A DNA stretch of 64,000 nucleotides. Origin: Gemmobacter sp964439015 (GTDB lineage: Bacteria; Pseudomonadota; Alphaproteobacteria; Rhodobacterales; Rhodobacteraceae). Shown here piece after piece: positions 34,077 through 43,125 of this stretch (position 1 is its first letter; each line of letters begins with the position of its first letter). The position numbers and the translations under genes were made by a program. The notes below the pieces were generated by a model that saw nothing but the letters and a program-made list of their open reading frames with translations, was not told where the DNA came from and ran no database searches. The stretch covers positions 1-64,000 of the forward strand of contig CAYTMV010000003.1 of the NCBI GenBank assembly GCA_964439015.1, given 5' to 3'.

Positions 34077-35405
34077 TCATTTGGCAATCGCCTCGTCGCG
34101 CACGAACATGTTGGCCCAGGCGCGGTCGATCAGTTCGGGTGTCATCTGGTTGGGGATGCCCTCAAACTCGCACATGGCGATCATCTGGTCGATCAGGAAG
34201 ACCGGCTGATAATTGGCAAAGACATTGTTGATGGTCGGATACTTGTTCTTCAGCAGGTGCAGCAGGGTGCGCTCGTCCAGCGGCATGCCCTTTTTCTTGG
34301 CGACCAGCGCGAAGATCTTCAAGAAGTTCTCCTGACTTGGGCCGTCGATCTTGATCTTGAAGAAGATCCGCCGCAGGGCCGCGCCGTCGAAGATCTCGTT
34401 CGGGTGGAAGTTGGTGGAAAAGATCACCAGCGTGTCAAAGGGCACGGTGAACTTTTCACCCGATTGCAGTTGCAGGATGTCGCGCCCTTCTTCCAGCGGC
34501 ACGATCCAGCGGTTGACCAGTTTCTGCGGCGGCTCGGCCTGACGGCCAAGGTCGTCGACGATGAAGATCCCGCCATTGGATTTCATTTGCAGGGGCGCCT
34601 GATAGGTGCGCGCCACCGGGTTGTAGGTCAGATCCAGCATGTCCAGCGACAGCTCGCCCCCGGTGATCACCACCGGGCGCTGGCACAGCACATACCGCTG
34701 ATCAAAGCGGTTCGAGGTGCGGCGCAGGGTGTTGGGGTCATCGACTGCCTCCTCGGCGGCGGTATGCACGATCGGGTCGAAGACGGTGATGACCTGGCCG
34801 GAATATTCGACGGCGCGGGGGATGTAGATCTTTTCGCCGAACGCCTCGCGCAGCCCGTTCGAGATCGAGGATTTGCCGTTGCCGGGCGGTCCATACATCA
34901 GGATCGAGCGGCCAGCCGTCACGGCGGGGCCGAGGTTGCCGATCAGCCCGTCGGGCAGGATCAGGTGGCCCATGCCCTGAAGCAACTGGGCGCGAGTCAG
35001 CTTGCGGCCGCGCACGGTCTGGCGCTTGATCTGCTGCGAATAGGCCGCCAGCGGCACCGGCATGGCACCGTAATATTCGGATTGCGACAGCGCATCCAGC
35101 GCGCGGGATTTGCCGCCATCGGTCAGCTGATACCCCATCTCGTTGCCCGAGGTCGCGTGCAGGGTGCCGGTCGCCTCGACCAGCCGCTGGCTGCGGGCCT
35201 GATCCATCAGCTCTTGCGTGGCGGGCACCGGCAGGCAGATCACCCGCGCCAGATGCGAGACCTGCGACAGATTCATGCGGAACATCGTTTTCAGCAGGAT
35301 GTCGCGCATCATCACCAGCGACAGGCCGGTCTCGGCCAGCGTGCGCGGGGCAGGCGGGGGCGCCACGCCGCGCATGGGTTCTGCCGGGCTCACCTGGATG
35401 TTCAT
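34077..35405 (-). CDS. AAA+ ATPase next to the tad locus
   Basis: The 442-residue protein has a Walker A motif GPPGNGKSS at residues 172-180 and a Walker B-like GGIFIVDDLGR near 280, then STNFHPNEIFDGAALRRIFFKI, typical of AAA+ sensor-1 and arginine-finger regions. The N-terminal 150 residues carry a winged-helix-like segment (ALDALSQSEYYGAMP). The start at 35405 has GAGGACGG upstream. Similar ATPases lie beside tad clusters in Rhodobacterales; a role in pilus assembly or its control is inferred from position. Confidence 0.72.
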   Translation of the reverse strand: MNIQVSPAEPMRGVAPPPAPRTLAETGLSLVMMRDILLKTMFRMNLSQVSHLARVICLPVPATQELMDQARSQRLVEATGTLHATSGNEMGYQLTDGGKSRALDALSQSEYYGAMPVPLAAYSQQIKRQTVRGRKLTRAQLLQGMGHLILPDGLIGNLGPAVTAGRSILMYGPPGNGKSSISNGLREAFGEKIYIPRAVEYSGQVITVFDPIVHTAAEEAVDDPNTLRRTSNRFDQRYVLCQRPVVITGGELSLDMLDLTYNPVARTYQAPLQMKSNGGIFIVDDLGRQAEPPQKLVNRWIVPLEEGRDILQLQSGEKFTVPFDTLVIFSTNFHPNEIFDGAALRRIFFKIKIDGPSQENFLKIFALVAKKKGMPLDERTLLHLLKNKYPTINNVFANYQPVFLIDQMIAMCEFEGIPNQMTPELIDRAWANMFVRDEAIAK

Positions 35406-35451
35406 GCCGTCCTCGCTGTGCAGGTTATTCACACCTGCGCAACAAAGCCGG

Positions 35452-35979
35452 TCATTGCGCCGATATTGAGGCAAGAATGGGGGAAACCAGGTAGAACAGC
35501 ACACAGGCCACCAGGGCCAGCCCCATGGGAAACTTGGCATGGGTCCAGCTGGCCCAATCGGGCGCTGCACGCCGAAAGGCCGGCAGGGCGCGGGCAATGC
35601 GATGGGCGGCAAAGGCCGCCAGCAGGCAGGCCGTGAACAGCCCCAGAATCAGCCGCAGATCACCGCCGGCAAACAGGCCCGCGGCAGCGGCGGCGTATTT
35701 GCTGTCGCCCGCGCCGACGCCCGCCAGCACGGTCAGCAGAAACCCCACAACCAGCACGATGCCCATCAGCGCAAAGCCCCAGAGCCACAGGTCCAGCGGC
35801 AACGCCAGCCACCCCAGCACCGGCCAGACCGCCGCCTGCGCCAGCACCGCCTGATTGGGAATCCGCATGAATTTCAGGTCCGAGGCCATGACCCACAAGC
35901 CAATCACGGCCGTGGGTGCCAGCAGGATCAGCGCGCCAAGCGGCGACAAGGCGGGGGCGATGGCCTGCAAAACGCCCAT
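35452..35979 (-). CDS. cpaA: Prepilin peptidase (CpaA/TadV)
   Basis: This 175-residue A24-family membrane aspartic protease cleaves the leader of Flp prepilins. The two active Asp residues are Asp34 (SDLKFMRIPN) and Asp92 (GAGDSK). About five hydrophobic helices are visible. It lacks the N-methylation domain of PilD, as usual for TadV. Its ATG shares a base with the stop codon of the upstream TPR lipoprotein gene (TGATG). Confidence 0.92.
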   Translation of the reverse strand: MGVLQAIAPALSPLGALILLAPTAVIGLWVMASDLKFMRIPNQAVLAQAAVWPVLGWLALPLDLWLWGFALMGIVLVVGFLLTVLAGVGAGDSKYAAAAAGLFAGGDLRLILGLFTACLLAAFAAHRIARALPAFRRAAPDWASWTHAKFPMGLALVACVLFYLVSPILASISAQ

Positions 35980-36827
35980 CAGCCGCCCAGCGCCTCAAGG
36001 CTGCGCACGGCCGCCTCGAAATGTTGCGGGTGGGTGTCGATGGCGGTTTTCAACAGCCCTTTCCCCACAGTCACATCACCCTGCTTGATGGCGGCAAGGG
36101 CGGCAGTATAGGTCAGCTCGGCGCGCTCGGTCTGGGTCATCTCGATCACGGGCAGGTCATACTTGCGCTGGGCAGACCGCGCCAGAACCAGATTGTTCTT
36201 GGCGGTGAACAGCCCAGGCTCATAGCGCAGGGCTTCGACGAACAGCCGCTCGGCCCCGGCGTAATCCTGCCTTGTCAGCTTGGAAAAACCCCAGTTGTTC
36301 AGGACGTTGGCGGGCTTGGTCGTCAGGCCGCTGGCGATCTCGTAGAAGCTGTCGGCCCGTTTCCAGTCCTTGCGGCTGTCTGCCACCATAGCCTCCAGCC
36401 GATACCGCTCGAAGGTCTCATGCGTGGGGGGGACACGGTTCAGTTCGGCCGCGGCCTCGTCCCACTTGTTCTGGCGCACCAGTGACTCGGCATAGCCCAC
36501 GCGGTCGTCATTGGTGCCCTCGGCCGAATTGACCAGGCTGGCCCAGATCGTTGCCGCCTCGGTCGGCTTGCCCGCCCGCACCAGCGATTTGGCAAGGCCG
36601 CGCTTCAGGTCCGCCCGATCGGGGTTTTGCGCCAGCGCGTTGGAGAAGTAGGTGACCGCCTCATTCGGGTCGCCCACGGTCAGCATGATGTCCGAGAGGT
36701 TGCTCTCGTCGATCACGTTCACATCCTTCATCGCCTTCTGCACTTCGGCGTCGTTCATGCCGCGGCCGCAGGCGGAAAGCAGGCTCAGGGCCACAAGGCC
36801 CAGCATCGACAATTTCGCGTGGCGCAT
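35979..36827 (-). CDS. tadD: TPR lipoprotein, TadD-like
   Basis: This 282-residue protein has a lipobox LLSAC (Cys20) followed by TPR repeats (residues ~50-240), with segments such as EAVTYFSNALAQNPDRADLKRG (quoted as parts) and NNWGFSKLTRQDYAGAERLF. TadD-type lipoproteins help place the RcpA/CpaC secretin in the outer membrane. It overlaps cpaA and follows a second TPR lipoprotein by 36 bases. Confidence 0.85.
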   Translation of the reverse strand: MRHAKLSMLGLVALSLLSACGRGMNDAEVQKAMKDVNVIDESNLSDIMLTVGDPNEAVTYFSNALAQNPDRADLKRGLAKSLVRAGKPTEAATIWASLVNSAEGTNDDRVGYAESLVRQNKWDEAAAELNRVPPTHETFERYRLEAMVADSRKDWKRADSFYEIASGLTTKPANVLNNWGFSKLTRQDYAGAERLFVEALRYEPGLFTAKNNLVLARSAQRKYDLPVIEMTQTERAELTYTAALAAIKQGDVTVGKGLLKTAIDTHPQHFEAAVRSLEALGG

Positions 36828-36863
36828 TTTGCGTCCTTCTGGCTGCCCGTTGCCCGGTCTGCC

Positions 36864-37442
36864 TTACAGTTCCGACAACAGCACGACCTCGTTTTCGCCG
36901 CGCCGCACCAGCTGGAAGGTCTCTGCCGGGGCATCAGGATCAGCATAGCGGTCCGGGTCGGTCATTTCCATCACGCGGCGCAGATTTTCGCGCAGCGAGT
37001 CCGTCTGGCCACTGTCGAGTTGAAAGGCCTGCTGAAACACGACCCGCGCCTCGGCCAATTTGCCACGCTCGACCAGGGTCACGCCGAGGTTGTTCTGGGC
37101 AGGGACAAAGGTCGGGTCCAGATCGACCGCACGGCGCAGCACCTGTTCGGCCTGTCCCAGACGCCCCAGCGCCAGATTGGCCGATCCGATAGCCGACAGC
37201 ACATCGACGCTCATCCCGTTTTCGGCCGCGGCGCGGTAATAGGCGCGCAGCGCCATCTCATGCTCGCCCGCCGCCATCAGCCGATGGCCGACCTCAAGCC
37301 CGTCCACGCCTTGACCAAAGCCCGTGGCGGGCGGGGGGGCGTTTTCCCGCAGGGCGCGGGACAATCCACCGCCCATCTGACAGGCCGACAACGCCAGCAC
37401 CGCCAGCAGGGCAGGGACAAGGGATGAAACACGCAATCGCAC
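36864..37442 (-). CDS. TPR lipoprotein of the tad operon
   Basis: This 192-residue protein has lipobox ALSAC (Cys21) and two to three TPR units (residues ~50-145: ALRAYYRAAAENG, AEQVLRRAVDLDPTFVPAQNNLG, quoted in part). The most upstream start is a GTG at 37442; a TTG six bases later is also possible. It lies between tadC and the TadD-like gene in the same direction, so a role in secretin biogenesis or pilus assembly is likely. Confidence 0.8.
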   Translation of the reverse strand: MRLRVSSLVPALLAVLALSACQMGGGLSRALRENAPPPATGFGQGVDGLEVGHRLMAAGEHEMALRAYYRAAAENGMSVDVLSAIGSANLALGRLGQAEQVLRRAVDLDPTFVPAQNNLGVTLVERGKLAEARVVFQQAFQLDSGQTDSLRENLRRVMEMTDPDRYADPDAPAETFQLVRRGENEVVLLSEL

Positions 37443-37480
37443 GGCCCCGCTTTGTCAGCCGGGCGGGCGGGCCGCCCCGG

Positions 37481-38452
37481 TCAGAAATTCCCCCCCAGCG
37501 TCGCGGCGATGCCGTGGACCGAAGGTCCGATCAGGATGATCAGCAGCGGCGGCAGGGTGAACAGCATTGTGCCAAGGGTCAGCTTGGTCGGCAAGACGTT
37601 GGCTTTCTCTTCCGCACGCATCACGCGTTTGTCGCGCATCTCGGCCGAATAGACCCGCAGCGCCTCGGCGATCGAGGTGCCGAAGGTGGCCGATTGCACC
37701 AAAGTGGTGACAAAGCTGGAGACGTCGGGGATGCCCACGCGCTCGCTCATGTCCTTCAGCACGGTCACGCGCTCCTTGCCGGCCTTGATTTCCTGCGCGA
37801 CCATGTCGAACTCATCTGCCAGGGCCGGATAACCGGCACGGCTTTCCTTGGCGACGCGGTTGATGCACTGGTCCAGCGATTGACCGGCCTCGACGCAGAC
37901 CAGCATCAGGTCCAGCGCATCGGCAAAACCTTCGACGATCTGTTGCTGGCGCATCTGCACCCGGCGCTGCACCCAGTATTGCGGCAGGTAATAGCCCGCG
38001 GCGCCCGGCCCGATGGTATACATCACCATCTGCTGGGTCGTCACCTCGGCCTGTGCCTGCATCAGCATGGTATAGGCCACACCGGCGATCAGAAACCCGA
38101 TCCCCAGCGCGAACTGGGCGAAGTGAAAGGTCCGAACGGCGTTCTTGGCGCGATAGCCGGCGCGGTGCATCTTCAGCTTCGAGGCGCTCATCGTCACCTG
38201 ATCCTGAGGTTCCAGGAAGGTGGCAAACTTTGCCAGCTTGTCTTCCTTCAACCCCAGACGCAGGTCGGCGCCGGCCGCACCTGGCTTGGCCTGTGTCCGC
38301 TGCGCGCGGATCTTGTCCAGCGGATCGACCTGCTTTTTCAGCAGGCTAGGCAGCGCCAGGGCCAGCAGTATCACCGCCAGCAACAGGATTGCCAGCGCCG
38401 GACCCAGCGGGCCGACCATCTCGACCAGTTTCGCGTTGATCGCGTTCAGCAT
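37481..38452 (-). CDS. tadC: Tad pilus inner-membrane platform protein TadC
   Basis: This 323-residue protein is a type II secretion F family member: hydrophobic helices near residues 18-38 and 112-150, a cytoplasmic domain with EGFADALDLMLVCVEAGQSLDQCI (quoted in part), ESRAGYPALADEF, and a C-terminal helix pair. TadB and TadC form the platform on which Flp pilins polymerise. It begins 10 bases after the tadB stop codon. Confidence 0.93.
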   Translation of the reverse strand: MLNAINAKLVEMVGPLGPALAILLLAVILLALALPSLLKKQVDPLDKIRAQRTQAKPGAAGADLRLGLKEDKLAKFATFLEPQDQVTMSASKLKMHRAGYRAKNAVRTFHFAQFALGIGFLIAGVAYTMLMQAQAEVTTQQMVMYTIGPGAAGYYLPQYWVQRRVQMRQQQIVEGFADALDLMLVCVEAGQSLDQCINRVAKESRAGYPALADEFDMVAQEIKAGKERVTVLKDMSERVGIPDVSSFVTTLVQSATFGTSIAEALRVYSAEMRDKRVMRAEEKANVLPTKLTLGTMLFTLPPLLIILIGPSVHGIAATLGGNF

Positions 38453-38462
38453 GATCGCCCCC

Positions 38463-39434
38463 TCAGACCTTGATGTTGACCATCATCCGCATGAACACCA
38501 CGTTCACGACCAGAAACACGCCCACCACCAGCGCCAGCGGGATGAACAGCGAGGTTTCCTTCACCTCGTCGAAATAATCGGGCTTCAGCGTCAGGATCAT
38601 CACCAGCGCGCCGATCGGGAAGGCCGATAGAAACATGCCGGACCATTTGGCCTCGGCGGTGATGGCCTTGACGCGGCGGAACAGTTTGAACCGCGCGCGG
38701 ATCACCTTGGCAAGACCGTGCAGGATCTCGGCCAGGTTGCCGCCCGACTGCTGCTGGATCGTGACGGCGGTTGCCAGAAAGCGCAGGTCCTGATTGTCCA
38801 TCCGTTCGGCGAAATCCTTCAGCGCCTCGGCCACGTCGCGGCCATAGGCGGCCTCGTCCCCGATCATGCCGAACTCGGAGCCCAGCGGGTCGGGGACCTC
38901 TTTTGCGACGATCGAAAGCGCCGAGGCGAAGGGGTGTCCCACCCGCAATGATCGCACCATCAGCTCGACCGCATCGGGCAGTTGTTCTTCCATCAAGGCC
39001 ACGCGCTTCTTGGCCTTCTTGTTGACCCAGAAATAGACGCCGCCCACGCCCATGAACACGCCGACCAGCGCCCGCACCGGCGGCGGGGCCTCGGTGCCGA
39101 CCGCCAGGCCGAAATAGGCGAAGACCGATAGCAGCGCCATGATCCCCATCAACTGCACCGGCGAGAAGGCGATATTGGCTTTTTGTGCCTTGTCGGCCAG
39201 CATCGAATAAAGCGGGATCGAGCGCGCCTTCTCGTGCTGGCTGGCCTCCTTGCGCAGCTGTTCCAGCACCTGTTCGCGGTTGTTGTTGGCCTGTTCCAGC
39301 AGGGCCAGACGGCGCGACACGCGGCTGTTGAGGCTGATGGATTTGCCGAAAACCGTCAGGTAGATGCCTTCGACCAGCACCAGCACGGCGATGAAGATCA
39401 GGCCATAGATGATGGGGGCTGCGCTTAGCTGCAT
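38463..39434 (-). CDS. tadB: Tad pilus inner-membrane platform protein TadB
   Basis: The protein of 323 residues is the F-family partner of TadC. It has an N-terminal helix (~residues 7-27), a central pair near 100-140 and a C-terminal pair. Conserved segments are LPDAVELMVRSLRVGHPFASAL (quoted in part) and TAVTIQQQSGGNLAEILHGL. Nine bases separate it from tadA/cpaF. Confidence 0.93.
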   Translation of the reverse strand: MQLSAAPIIYGLIFIAVLVLVEGIYLTVFGKSISLNSRVSRRLALLEQANNNREQVLEQLRKEASQHEKARSIPLYSMLADKAQKANIAFSPVQLMGIMALLSVFAYFGLAVGTEAPPPVRALVGVFMGVGGVYFWVNKKAKKRVALMEEQLPDAVELMVRSLRVGHPFASALSIVAKEVPDPLGSEFGMIGDEAAYGRDVAEALKDFAERMDNQDLRFLATAVTIQQQSGGNLAEILHGLAKVIRARFKLFRRVKAITAEAKWSGMFLSAFPIGALVMILTLKPDYFDEVKETSLFIPLALVVGVFLVVNVVFMRMMVNIKV

Positions 39435-39443
39435 GGGCTCACC

Positions 39444-40919
39444 TCAGACGATGGGTTCATAGATGGAGGCCGGCAGGTTGTAGCCCCATTGCTTGAACCG
39501 GTCGGAATAATGGCTGCGCACGCCGGTGGCGTTGAAGCGACCGATGATCTTGCCCGAGGGCTCGACGCCGAGGCGTTCGTAGCGGAAGATTTCCTGCATC
39601 GAGATCACCTCGCCCTCCATGCCGGTGATCTCGGTGATCGACACCATCCGGCGCGAGCCGTCCTGCAGGCGGCTGGCCTGCACGATCAGGTTGACGGCGC
39701 TGGCGATCTGGCTGCGCACCGCTTTCAGCGGCATCTCGATCCCGGCCATCGCCACCATGTTTTCCAGACGGCTGATGCCGTCGCGCGGGTTGTTGGCGTG
39801 GATCGTGGTCATCGAGCCGTCATGGCCAGTGTTCATGGCCTGCAGCATGTCGATCACCTCTTCGCCGCGGGTTTCGCCGACGATGATCCGGTCGGGGCGC
39901 ATCCGCAGCGCGTTGCGCAGACAGTCGCGCTGGGTCACGGCCCCCTTGCCTTCGACGTTTGGCGGGCGGCTTTCCATCCGGCCGACATGCACCTGTTGCA
40001 GTTGCAATTCGGCGGTATCCTCGATGGTCAGCACGCGTTCGGCATTGTCGATGAAGGAGGACAGCGCGTTCAGCGTGGTGGTCTTGCCCGAGCCCGTGCC
40101 GCCTGAGACGATGATGTTCAGCCGGGTCGACACCGCGGCCTCAAGATACAGTGCCATCTCCTCGGTGAAGGCGCCGAACTTCACCAGATCGTTGATGCCC
40201 AGCTTGTCCTTCTTGAATTTCCGGATCGAGACCAGGCTGCCATCCACCGCCACCGGCGGCACCATGCAGTTGAAACGCGAGCCATCTGCCAGACGCGCGT
40301 CGCAATAGGGGTTCGATTCGTCCACGCGCCGTCCGACGGCCGACACGATCTTGTCGATGATCCGCAGCAGATGCCGTTCATCCTTGAAGGTGATGTCCGT
40401 CAGCGTCAGCTTGCCGCCGCGTTCGACGAAAATCCGGTTGGGACCATTGACCAGAATGTCGCTGACGGTCTCGTCCTTCAGCAGCGGCTCCAGCGGGCCG
40501 AGGCCCATGACCTCGTCATAAAGCTCCTGGTTCAGGGTGGCGCGATCGTCGCGGTTCAGCGCCACCTGCATCTCGTCCAGCGCCTCAGAGGCGATGGCGG
40601 CGATCTCGGATTTCAGGCTGGCCTCAGAGGCATGTTCCAGTGCGGCAAGGTTCAGCTGTTCCAGCAGACGCTTGTGCAACTCGACCTTCAACTCGGCCAG
40701 ACGGTCCTTGCGCTTGCGCTCCTTGTCGGCGGCAACGGCTTCGGCGGCGGGCTTGGGCGCTGCTGCGGGCCGTGCCGCGGCCAGACCGGCGGTCGGGCGG
40801 GCCGCGACCTGCTGGGCCGGCTCGGGCGCGGGGGCGCGGGCCGCAGCCCCGGCCCCGACCACCGCCGACAACGGCGCGGTTTTGGTGGTTTCAGGTTTCT
40901 TGAAACGTGCAAACATCAC
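39444..40919 (-). CDS. cpaF: Tad pilus ATPase TadA/CpaF
   Basis: This 491-residue secretion ATPase powers Flp pilus extension and retraction. It has Walker A SGGTGSGKTTTLNAL near residue 272, the Asp-box region TIEDTAELQLQQVH, a Walker B region, and ETRGEEVIDMLQAMNTGHDG, quoted in part, with the His-box. The N-terminal 80 residues are Ala/Pro-rich and vary in the family. It is here called cpaF to avoid confusion with the tRNA deaminase tadA at 18.7 kb. Confidence 0.95.
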   Translation of the reverse strand: MMFARFKKPETTKTAPLSAVVGAGAAARAPAPEPAQQVAARPTAGLAAARPAAAPKPAAEAVAADKERKRKDRLAELKVELHKRLLEQLNLAALEHASEASLKSEIAAIASEALDEMQVALNRDDRATLNQELYDEVMGLGPLEPLLKDETVSDILVNGPNRIFVERGGKLTLTDITFKDERHLLRIIDKIVSAVGRRVDESNPYCDARLADGSRFNCMVPPVAVDGSLVSIRKFKKDKLGINDLVKFGAFTEEMALYLEAAVSTRLNIIVSGGTGSGKTTTLNALSSFIDNAERVLTIEDTAELQLQQVHVGRMESRPPNVEGKGAVTQRDCLRNALRMRPDRIIVGETRGEEVIDMLQAMNTGHDGSMTTIHANNPRDGISRLENMVAMAGIEMPLKAVRSQIASAVNLIVQASRLQDGSRRMVSITEITGMEGEVISMQEIFRYERLGVEPSGKIIGRFNATGVRSHYSDRFKQWGYNLPASIYEPIV

Positions 40920-40941
40920 TCATCTCTCCCGAAACATGGCC

Positions 40942-42225
40942 TCAGGCCTTGCCGCTGGCCGTGGCCTTGTTCAGATCCGCCAGCGATTTCGCCAGCTTGC
41001 CGATTTCCTTGCGCAGCGGGTTTTTCGCCGCGTTCACTGCCAACGGCAGGCCGTGGTCATTGGCCTGCGTCACCTGCGATCCGCCATCGGGCAGTTGCAC
41101 CTCCAGCGTGATATCGAGGCTTTCCGCCATCCGCTTGACGCGCGACTTGGCCGCCAGATCGGTGAATTTTGGCGCGCGGTTCAGAACATAGCGCAGCTTT
41201 TCGGCCTGAAGCCCCTCGGCCTTCAGGGCCCTGACGAAGCGCAGGACGTTCTGCGCCGACCGCAGATCCAGCTCCAGCGGCGCGAAATAGAGATGCGCGC
41301 GCGCCAGCACGGTTTCGGTCCAGGCGACGATGGTGGTGGGCATGTCGATCACCACATAGTCGAAATTGGCCGCCGCCATGTCGAGGATGCGGCTCACGTC
41401 CTCGGGCGTCACGATGTCCAGCGGCAGCATGTCAGCCGGCGCGGTGAAGACGTTCAGCCGGTCGTTGAAGGTCAGCATCGCGTTCACGAAACTTTCGCTG
41501 TCGGCGTGTTCGGTATCCTGCAGGATCTCGAACACCGCCTCGCGGCGCGGCAGGTCCAGATAGGTTGAAACGGCGCCGAATTGCAGATCGAGGTCGATCA
41601 GGCAGACGCGCGGCGGGTTGTCCTTGTCGGCATTTGCCAATTCCCACGCCAGATTGACGGCAAAGGTCGTGGCGCCCACGCCGCCCGCCAGACCATGCAC
41701 CGGCAGCATCACGGCCTGCCGGTCGCCCTTGGCCTTGAAGCTGGGCGCCTGATGTGGGCCGTCGGCCGGTAGATCCTCGATCGGGGCCGGGCTGGGCGGC
41801 ATGTCGGTTTCGGCGGCAGGTTGCGACAGCCGATCAATCGCCTCATGCAGCGCACCATCCGGCAGCGGATAGGGCACGAAATCCTCGGCCCCCAACCGCA
41901 GCAGCTGGTGCAGGGCCACCGGGCTCAGCTGATCGGCAATCACGATCACCTTGATGTCACGCGCGCGGGCGGCGCGGATGATGTCGGAAATCCGCGTCAG
42001 ATCGGCCTCGTCGGCGGCATTGACGGCCACGGCCACAAATTCCAGCGTCGCGGCCTCGGGTTGGCCCAGAAAGATCAGCGCGTCGTCGAAAGACAAGTCG
42101 CCCCAGCTTTCGCCCAGGGCTGCCTCCATGTCGTCGATCAGCAACTCGAAGTTCTGAACATCGCGCGAGATCGTGCACGCCCGGATGGGCGCGGGGTCGG
42201 GCTGGAGATTTGCCACACTCGTCAT
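40942..42225 (-). CDS. cpaE: Pilus-localisation ParA/MinD-like protein CpaE/TadZ
   Basis: The 427-residue protein has an N-terminal response-regulator-like domain (~residues 15-135) and a C-terminal MinD-type ATPase domain with the atypical Walker A segment GLAGGVGATTFAVNLAW (178-194), where the usual second lysine is replaced by Ala. TadZ proteins recruit other Tad components to the pole. The start at 42225 was chosen for position and a GAGG upstream. A 238-base gap with a hairpin precedes it, so it may begin a second transcription unit. Confidence 0.9.
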   Translation of the reverse strand: MTSVANLQPDPAPIRACTISRDVQNFELLIDDMEAALGESWGDLSFDDALIFLGQPEAATLEFVAVAVNAADEADLTRISDIIRAARARDIKVIVIADQLSPVALHQLLRLGAEDFVPYPLPDGALHEAIDRLSQPAAETDMPPSPAPIEDLPADGPHQAPSFKAKGDRQAVMLPVHGLAGGVGATTFAVNLAWELANADKDNPPRVCLIDLDLQFGAVSTYLDLPRREAVFEILQDTEHADSESFVNAMLTFNDRLNVFTAPADMLPLDIVTPEDVSRILDMAAANFDYVVIDMPTTIVAWTETVLARAHLYFAPLELDLRSAQNVLRFVRALKAEGLQAEKLRYVLNRAPKFTDLAAKSRVKRMAESLDITLEVQLPDGGSQVTQANDHGLPLAVNAAKNPLRKEIGKLAKSLADLNKATASGKA

Positions 42226-42434
42226 TGCCTCATGTCCTTCCTGATCCGGCAAGGCTGGCCGCATCTGCGGCCAAACCTGCCGCTGGGCCGTTTTGGCCGC
42301 ACGGTTGGTTCGCTTGACCGCAAGCTGACGGGCAATGTTGGCAGGAATGGGGCTAGAAGATCGTTTTTCTGGGGTTTTAGCGATCAGCTGGAAACGACAG
42401 CGTGAGGATCGCAACCTTGGCGGGCAAGGAAGAC

Positions 42435-42457
42435 GGGCGGACCGGCGCGGCCCGCCC
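42435..42457 (-). terminator. Hairpin after the OmpA-like gene
   Basis: GGGCGG pairs with CCGCCC around a GC-rich loop seven bases after the stop codon of the OmpA-like lipoprotein gene; only a weak T-rich tract follows on the minus strand. Confidence 0.4.
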
Positions 42458-42463
42458 TTGGGG

Positions 42464-43120
42464 TCAATTGGTGCCTGTGACCTGAGTCTCGATGATCGCG
42501 CTCTGCGGATGCGGGCGTTCGGCCAGGCTCTCGGTCGAGGCGCGGTTGACCAGCGTGCGCCAGACGATTTCGGCGTATTTGCCGTTCATGACCGTGGGAT
42601 GGTTCTGGACAAAGCCCGAAACGGCGGTTTCCGCACGGCGGTTGGCTTGTTCGGGGCCGGGCGAGGGGACCAGCGGCTGGGTTTCGCCATGGCTGACCAA
42701 GGCATCCAGCCGGCTGCGCGAGATGCCGCGGCTGCCGAGATAGGCCACCACGGCCTGCGCCCGGCGTTTGCCCAACGCCTGGTTATACCCTTCAGAGCCG
42801 ACCAGATCGGTATGCCCGAAGACCGAGAAGCGCAGTTCGGGGAACTGCTGCATCCACGCCGCTTGCTGGTCCAGCACCGCCCGCGCCGCCCCATCCAGTT
42901 GCGAGGAGTTGAAGGCGAAGGTGACGCTATGCGGCACCTCTTGTGCGAAACGGGTGCCAAGCTGCACCGCATAATTCATCTGGCCCGACTGGATCGCCAC
43001 GTTGTTCATCGTGGCCTGCCCGAAAGCGGGCTGGATCTCGGACGAGCCGACGGGGGTGTTGAACTCGTCGCAGGCGGTCAGCGACAGGGCGGCCAGCGCC
43101 GGAAACAGGACTGCGCGCAT
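42464..43120 (-). CDS. OmpA-like lipoprotein in the tad locus
   Basis: This 218-residue protein has a lipobox LTAC (Cys17) and an OmpA_C-type peptidoglycan-binding domain (~residues 70-180: FSVFGHTDLVGSEGYNQALG, then KRRAQAVVAYL). It occupies the position of CpaD in other tad loci and starts five bases after the cpaC stop codon. It may anchor the secretin complex to peptidoglycan. The start at 43120 is preceded by GGAG and a correct lipoprotein signal. Confidence 0.85.
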   Translation of the reverse strand: MRAVLFPALAALSLTACDEFNTPVGSSEIQPAFGQATMNNVAIQSGQMNYAVQLGTRFAQEVPHSVTFAFNSSQLDGAARAVLDQQAAWMQQFPELRFSVFGHTDLVGSEGYNQALGKRRAQAVVAYLGSRGISRSRLDALVSHGETQPLVPSPGPEQANRRAETAVSGFVQNHPTVMNGKYAEIVWRTLVNRASTESLAERPHPQSAIIETQVTGTN

Positions 43121-43125
43121 CGGCC

